Positions 57,801-64,000 of a stretch of 64,000 bases of DNA are shown in pieces. How positions within the stretch are numbered: the stretch's first letter is position 1; each line of letters opens with the position of its first letter. Origin of the DNA: Lolium rigidum. Taxonomy: Eukaryota; Streptophyta; Magnoliopsida; Poales; Poaceae. Position numbers and translations under genes: made by a program. The stretch spans positions 327,343,090-327,407,089 of the forward strand of contig NC_061514.1 of the NCBI RefSeq assembly GCF_022539505.1, given 5' to 3'. The notes beneath the pieces were generated by a model. That model did no database searches. It was given only the letters and a program-made list of their open reading frames with translations, and was not told the DNA's origin.

Positions 57801-60800
57801 AATCTTTGGATAGAAATGTTGATGATTCCTTGGAGCTACTTGATGCAGTTGGTCATGTTATGAACGTCAGGTATATTATTTGTTCATTCTGTAGTTGACT
57901 TAAATAGAAGATGTTTCTGTAATGTCATTTCATTGTCATTTCATTGTCATTTCATTCTCATCTTAATGCAGTGTGGATCAGCATGGAAGTCGATTTATTC
58001 AACAGAAACTAGAAGAAGCATCAGCTGAGGATAGGGAAAAGATCTTTCCAGAGATACTAGACAATGCTATTGCTCTAACAACAGATGTGTTTGGTAATTA
58101 TGTGATTCAGAAGGTATGTCAATCTGTCATAGTAATTAATCTTTTTCTGAAAATACTGACAGTTGTTTTGAGAAATCAGAAATACTGATATTTTTAATCT
58201 ACTCTCCACAGTTTTTTGAGTTTGCTACAGAGAGCCAGTTGACCCAGTTAGCAGATAAACTCAACGGTCATATTTTGAATCTTAGCTTTCAGATGTATGG
58301 TTGCAGAGTTGTTCAAAAGGTCAGTTTAGTGTTATTGCTTTGTTTCTGTTGTAGTGTACCGCTTTACAGTTATCACCTAACAACGCAATCCATTCAAAAC
58401 TTGTTCTTTCAAAATTTCTGTGAATATGGTATCTGTGTTGAAGCCTCCTTTGTTTGTAACATCTGATCTTATTTCAGTAGTATGATATGGTGCACTGGTA
58501 TAATTTTGCATAAATTCTGCAACTTAACCCTTTTTACATCCGAAAAACAACTCCATTTTTTTTTTTCAGTTTTTTGTGAAGGTACTGCATATTTGTATGC
58601 TGCTAAAAATGTAACACTTATCTTCCCATTTTATTTATTGCCATGATCTTGTTAAGCATACCACAACTATTTATACATGAGATGTTCCTCTTGCACTAGA
58701 AGTGCAGCCATAAACAGTTAGATCTGCAAAAAGCCAGTCTTCAGTTTACTTGACTTCGAGCCTGCTAGGTTTGAGGAATGCTCCCATTCCAGGATGTATT
58801 GGTTGATCACGAGGCCATCCAATTGTTCTTATATGATGACCTCACTTAATTCCTTGTTCTCCATTGGCACATTTGTGATGACCAACTCACTGTTTTGCCA
58901 TACTACAAGAAGTTTTGGTTCAGAGATAGTATTGCATGCCGATTTTTTCTCCATTAGGAAACATACTGATTGGTGTTCTTAGCCTTTTTCATTGACTACT
59001 TGAACTATATGGACTTAAATGGTTAGCATGCTCCTTTTCTACCCATTGTGGAGCTTGTCAACGAATTTGCATAAAATCTTATAGAAACCAGCGGTGTCAG
59101 GTTGCAAGCTTTCTCATGCTCATGTCCAACATAGTTGCAAGTCTTTTACTTTCTTGTATGTAAATCTGAACTTTATGTTACGATCTTAAAGTTTGTATTC
59201 TTGAACATTTATCAATTTGTTGTTCACATCTCTCATCTAAGAGTAAATAACTAAATATTGCTGCATTGAATCACAGTTATCCTCTAAGTTTCGGTAGTTT
59301 TATGCTGCGATGGATTTCGTTGGAACATGTTACATTTGCAGTTGAGTTTGATGTATCTCTGTCACGCTTTAAAATGTAAATTCTAATATTGAGTATTGGC
59401 AGGTTATTGAGGTAGTTGATATGGACAGGAAGATTGATATTGTTCATGAGCTCAAGAATTCTGTTCTCAAATGTATTAATGATCAGAATGGCAACCATGT
59501 AATCCAGAAGTGCATTGAGTGTGTTCCTGAAGACCGTATCCTATTTGTTATAGAGCCTATACTAGCGCAAATTTGTATGCTTTGTACTCACCAATATGGC
59601 TGCAGAGTTATTCAGGTATCAAATTTCACCTTTTTCTCTAACTTTTTTGGTGCCAGATTGATCCCTTCTTTAACTAAGACTGTAATGTCGTTTTTCAGAG
59701 AGTTTTGGAGCATTGCCATGATCCAGCGACACAAAGTGCTGTGATGAACGAAATTGTGCAGCATGCTTTAGGGTTGACAGAAGATAAATATGGGAACTAT
59801 GTTGTTCAAGTATGTTAATGTGCTCTTCTGCAATCAGTTTCTTTTTTTTTTGTTCACCTGTATAATATTGATACTCCCTCCGTCCCAAAATATAAGGCAC
59901 AGTTTTTTCGCACGGTCTTTGATGCACAACTTTGACCACTAATAATTATATGGATTCAGAACGTATAAATGATATTGTTGCATTCATCTTGCATATCTCT
60001 TCCATTTCATATATAATTATACAAATTTTGTGGACATATTATAAATACAAATTATAGTCAAAGTTGTAAGTTGATGACCAGCGGAATTTAAGGACGCCTT
60101 ATATTTTGGGACGGAGGGGGTATGTCATAGCGTAGCGGTGTAGCCCAATAATTTACATCCTAACTAGAATAGTCAAGTTGCATCTACCATGTGCATTGAC
60201 TATGCACTCCCTGAACTGGTTGGCAATCTCATGATAGATAATTTGATGTTGACCTTAATTTGTGCTATAAATTTGCTTAATCCAATTAGGTATTGTTCTG
60301 TAATTATGTGCCTGGAATGTCCTTACTCAATTAAAAGTACATGCTGTTTTAGGAAGGCTTTGATAATGATTAGACCTGCATGTGAGCAAGACTTAATTTG
60401 TGATACACTTCCTGAACTAGTTGGCAAGTTGTAGGTCACATGATGGACGATTTGGTGTTGACCTTAATTTGTGCTGTAAAATTTATTTAACCTGCTAAGG
60501 GACTGTTCTGTGATATCTGCATATTATGTCCTTATTCAATCAAAAGATCAGGCTGTTTTAGGAAGGCTGACAATGAACATACGTGTTTTAGGAAGGCCGT
60601 GCATTCTAAAATAAAGTTTTGTATGTTATTCAATCAAAAGATCATGGTTTCCAAGATAGAATTTTAATCAGTAATAGTCTATTTTCCAAATCTAACAACG
60701 TATGGTACAAATTGGATGTCTTTTAGGGCATGCGACATCCTTCAAATTGGAGTCATTATAAACTATAGCAGTATATTTCCTGATAAATCCAGTAATATCA

Positions 60801-62298
60801 ACCTTGATTCTTCTTCGTCAAATTTGAGGATGCTTAGAGCTTGATTCATCAATTTTTTTAGTAACAGAGTAGTACACATTTATTGGGTTGTTAACTGTCA
60901 TTCCTATTTTCTAACAGTAGAGCTCCAATGCAAGTTATGTTACAATCCATAATCCTGATTTAATTGTTAGGGAGGTTGTTATATCTATGTTGATTTATTG
61001 TTATTTCGATACTGAAACTTGTGAAGCTCCTCTGGCCTTTTGATATGTTCGCTTTTATCCAATCCATTTTATTGCTGCTTCTGTACCAGTACTGAGTCAG
61101 GTAGATTTTGATAAATCTTTAAACATTCTTCAGCATGTCTTGCAACATGGGAAGCCAGAGGAGCGATCATCCATTATTCAGAAGCTCTCTGGGCAAGTGG
61201 TGATCTTGAGCCAGCAGAAATATGCATCTAATGTTGTTGAAAAATGTTTGGCCTTTGGAACTGCTGATGAACGTGATGGCCTTATAAGGGAGATTGTTTC
61301 TTGTGGTCAAACATTTCAGGTTTGTCTTATTTCGTACCATGTTGTCTCACTGCATATTGTTCAGTCAGGCTAATCCAATTTTGAACACCATATATCTTCT
61401 GTTACACCACGCAAGGACACATGACAACCCCCTTAGAACCTACAATTAGATTGTGTGATGTGATATGTGCCGCTTGGTAGGTAGGTTTGACTGACTCTTG
61501 TGGCCCATAAAGCCTCCTATGAGCCACCGATTTGATACCCTATGTTTGGCTGAGTCATCAAGCCTGAGCTCTGCTCACACAATCGCTCACAGAATGTGTT
61601 TCCGTGAACATGTGTTCCTTCCCTTTTCTTGGTGGTCTCAAAATATATTTCTGCATGCAAACCCAGAATGTCAGGCTCACATAATCAGTGACCCGTATCT
61701 TCACTCCTTTGAACGTTGTACTTGGTGATCTAGACAAATATTTGAGTTTGTGAGTGGCCTGTTGCCAATCCACCTCAGCCTTGCAGGTTTTAATGTGTGC
61801 TGGATTGCCGGTTCTTTGGATAGCAAACAAACTTCCCCCTGTTCCATGCACTTATCTGCTCATTGGCACTTGATTTTAATCCGTGTGAAAAATGTTTTTT
61901 ATGTATAAATGAGTGGTTTTAACACGCTTCATTCATGAGTTTGCCCATCATTTTTTACGCAGGCACTGATGAAGGATCAGTTTGGCAACTATGTTGTACA
62001 GAAAGTCCTTCAGACATGTGATGACAAATACCTTGAGATGATTCTGTCAAGCATCAAGTTGCACTTGGACGAACTGAAGAACTACACATATGGAAAACAT
62101 ATCGTTGCGCGGGTTGAGAAGTTAATCATCACTGGAGGTAAGCAGACATGAAACTTATGTATTCCAAGGTGTGGATTCTTTTTTTAAATTCCTAATATTT
62201 TCTGCATGGTCTCAGAAAACCGGGTGCGTATGGTGTCCAAGACTTGCCAATGTCAACAGCCATCGAAGTGTTCAGATGTTGATGCCAAATCTTCTTAA
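54848..62298 (+). CDS. Pumilio/PUF-family RNA-binding protein
   Basis: Nine exons: 54848-55138, 56825-57870, 57972-58113, 58212-58319, 59403-59615, 59699-59809, 61134-61319, 61963-62137 and 62216-62298. All introns are GT-AG and the frame is kept, giving 784 aa. Residues 1-435 are Gly/Ser/Asn-rich and unstructured. The C-terminal PUM-HD has eight repeats whose RNA-reading motifs are GSRFIQQ (452), GNYVIQK (487), GCRVVQK (523), GNHVIQK (559), GCRVIQ (595), GNYVVQ (632), ASNVVEK (668) and GNYVVQK (707). By the PUF code (SRQ, NYQ, CRQ, NHQ, CRQ, NYQ, SNE, NYQ from repeat 1 to 8), the predicted target is UGUANAUA. PUF proteins bind such sites in mRNA 3' UTRs and reduce stability or translation. 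If the last intron is retained, the protein ends GGKQT at 62151 instead. Confidence 0.95.
59874..60120. mobile_element. Stowaway MITE in Pumilio intron 6
   Basis: CTCCCTCCGTCCCAAAATAT at the left end is inverted at the right end (ATATTTTGGGACGGAGGGGG). TA duplications lie at 59872-59873 and 60121-60122. 247 bp, no ORF. The termini are those of the Tc1/mariner-derived Stowaway family of grasses. Confidence 0.92.
60201..60569. repeat. Degenerate duplication in Pumilio intron 6
   Basis: Units at about 60201-60360 and 60401-60569 share CCTGAACT(G/A)GTTGGCAA, GTTGACCTTAATTTGTGCT and GCTGTTTTAGGAAGGCT in the same order and spacing, with a period of about 200 bp. They have diverged by substitutions and small indels. 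A third fragment of the last phrase is at about 60586-60599. Confidence 0.85.
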
Positions 62299-64000
62299 GC
62301 ATAAGTATCAATTTGGTGAAGCAAGAACCGGTTGTGGAGGTTTCCTTTGGTACAGCGTGCATTGTAATATGATCCCTTGGTAGAGAGAAACAAGGTTTTC
62401 ATCTTCCTTTCCGGTGTCCTGTATAGAATCTGGAGGGTTTGCGGGAACTTTGAGTAACTAGATGAGCATTAGGTTTTGCCGCTGTATATCTTTTTGGCCA
62501 TGTACAAGTTTACATGTGGATATAGCTGTACATTTTATGGAGCTGCTAGCTGGTGAATTGTGATGTTAAATTTGATTTTCTCTGAGCTGTTAAATTGGGT
62601 TAACTTTGTTTGTGAAAGCTATGTTTAGCATTCTCGCTCTAGTTTACCTTTGTGCTGGAGAGGATTTATTTAGTTTCTGCATATTTGTGTAGCTTAACAT
62701 GCATAAGCTATGAACATGAGCCGTATGTTTTTTTGATGCTGGATGCTCTCGAGCTTCATTGTTTTGATGCAAAACCTTGAGAACAATTTGCTGCTAATCT
62801 TTACGGTTCACTTGTATTGCCACTTAGCGTGCATGTTCCTCTTGTAAAACTGGAACCATCATAGGTGAACGCTGAAAGCATCAACCTTGTTCATCTAAAC
62901 ATCTATCTCATACCTAATCATTAGAACAAGAGAATCAGGAGGCCTTTCTTTTTCGTAGGGTCAAGTGTTCTTGGCTGGGATATCATACGCCAGACACCCC
63001 ACATTCTTGTTCCAGCATAAACTTGCCGAAGATCTTAACGTGGCGAGGTTTACATATAGCTACTTCATGGGCGTTTCCATCACAATTAATGTGGAACACG
63101 TGCCTGAAACAGAAAGGAGAGGAAATAGGACAATTTTCTGTACGAAAGTTGGTATTGATTAACCCATATGGTGGTAGTTGGTGTTGTAACTATACTGCTT
63201 ATGGCACGAACATGTACAGTACATGCAAGCGCTTGGAAGCGGTTAAGAACCACAGGAACCGTGATTAGGTTAAAGAGTCTTAGCATATTAGAATTCACTA
63301 CTGAGCTAGTGTAATAGCAGCAGGGATCGCTCATCTAGTAAAGACCAATACAAAGAGCCTATAATCTCTCGCTCGTCTAGCCTTCTGAAACATCGCTGTT
63401 TATAGTAGGGAGTTAATTACTACTCCCTCCTCGGATACAAACTTGTTGTGAAACTGAAGCCACAACCACAAGTACTGTATTATGGTTCCGAGGGACTACA
63501 ACAAAAGAACAAGAGTTTGCGTCAAGGAATGTAATGCTGAAGACGCTGCCTTAGAGAGTAGTAGACGATTAGTACCTCTAGTAGGGCATTACATATATAT
63601 AGCAGGTAAGGAGGCCTCCACGTATCACTTTTTCATGGTTCTTCGCTCAGCTTCCTGCCATGTGCATGTTTCCACACGCAAACATCATAACTACAACATC
63701 AACGACCGCCATACATCACTGGTTCCTGCAATACCAAATTTTCTATGGTGGCCTATATAAGCACCTTCAGTCTTCTCCATTCATGTTCCTTCACGTCACT
63801 TCCTCGCAATGTAAACATCCAACTGCAATAGAAATGCAGATAAAATACTTGTGTGTCCTTGAAGGTTTTGACAATGGGCAACGATATTCCAATTTGTGTG
63901 TACTTTCCCAGAAAATATCCACTTAGGTTGAAATGAGCATGGGAAGTATTGGGAATATGAAATCAAGATCGAGGAAGAAAGACTGCAAGCAATTGTTTCT
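62299..64000. other. Pumilio 3' UTR and intergenic DNA
   Basis: 62299 to about 62650 is probably the 3' UTR. Beyond it there is no supported gene. A single ACTCCCTCC at 63421, reminiscent of a Stowaway end, has no partner in the window. Confidence 0.5.

Noticed and set aside
63421..63429. ACTCCCTCC as a second Stowaway MITE
   Set aside because: Only one terminus is visible and no inverted partner lies in the window.
1..64000. CRISPR arrays, bacterial operons, rRNA or tRNA genes
   Set aside because: None seen. The only tRNA-related sequences are retroelement primer sites.

Overview
This window is nuclear DNA of a grass. The evidence is an intron-containing RbcS gene with a Pooideae-type transit peptide and mature sequence, gypsy LTR retrotransposons nested inside one another, and TWA-flanked Harbinger-like and TA-flanked Stowaway DNA elements. 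The RbcS protein and the Sabrina/WHAM-like retroelement point to the Pooideae, with a Poeae grass such as Lolium/Festuca my best guess. The genus is an inference.

Layout. 1-1404: low-information DNA plus a GC-rich gene-like segment I cannot name. 1405-3035: Harbinger-like element H1, ending about 160 bp upstream of the TATA box of RbcS (3295-3935). 3936-7259: no gene found. About 7260-39887: a repeat nest. A probable long LTR (T, minus strand) is split by a Sabrina-like retroelement (S, 10454-38232, target duplication AACTG). S is split by a minus-strand gypsy element with Tat-type pol (G, about 13315-34944). The G integrase is split by a 12.85-kb element (X, 17977-30827, target duplication GGCCT) with 5.3-kb LTRs and only a gag. 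39895-42257: other LTR-like debris. 42261-44027: second Harbinger-like element, H2.

Two further intact host genes follow, both on the plus strand. An AVT1-type vacuolar amino acid transporter has 11 exons (45358-50618, 556 aa). A Pumilio/PUF RNA-binding protein has 9 exons (54848-62298, 784 aa); its intron 6 carries a Stowaway MITE and a local duplication. The rest is intergenic.

The three host genes are unrelated in function: carbon fixation in the chloroplast, vacuolar amino acid transport, and post-transcriptional control. The most notable observations are these. (1) Copies of the same repeat differ at CAG/CTG sites in ways mutation does not explain, which suggests a base-calling artefact at CHG-methylated cytosines. 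(2) The three nested retroelements are each defective in a different way. (3) The X LTR carries a dense TTGAC (W-box core) cluster and a degenerate array of palindromes with a period of about 140 bp. (4) The two Harbinger-like elements share a non-transposase ORF rich in SUMO-type motifs.
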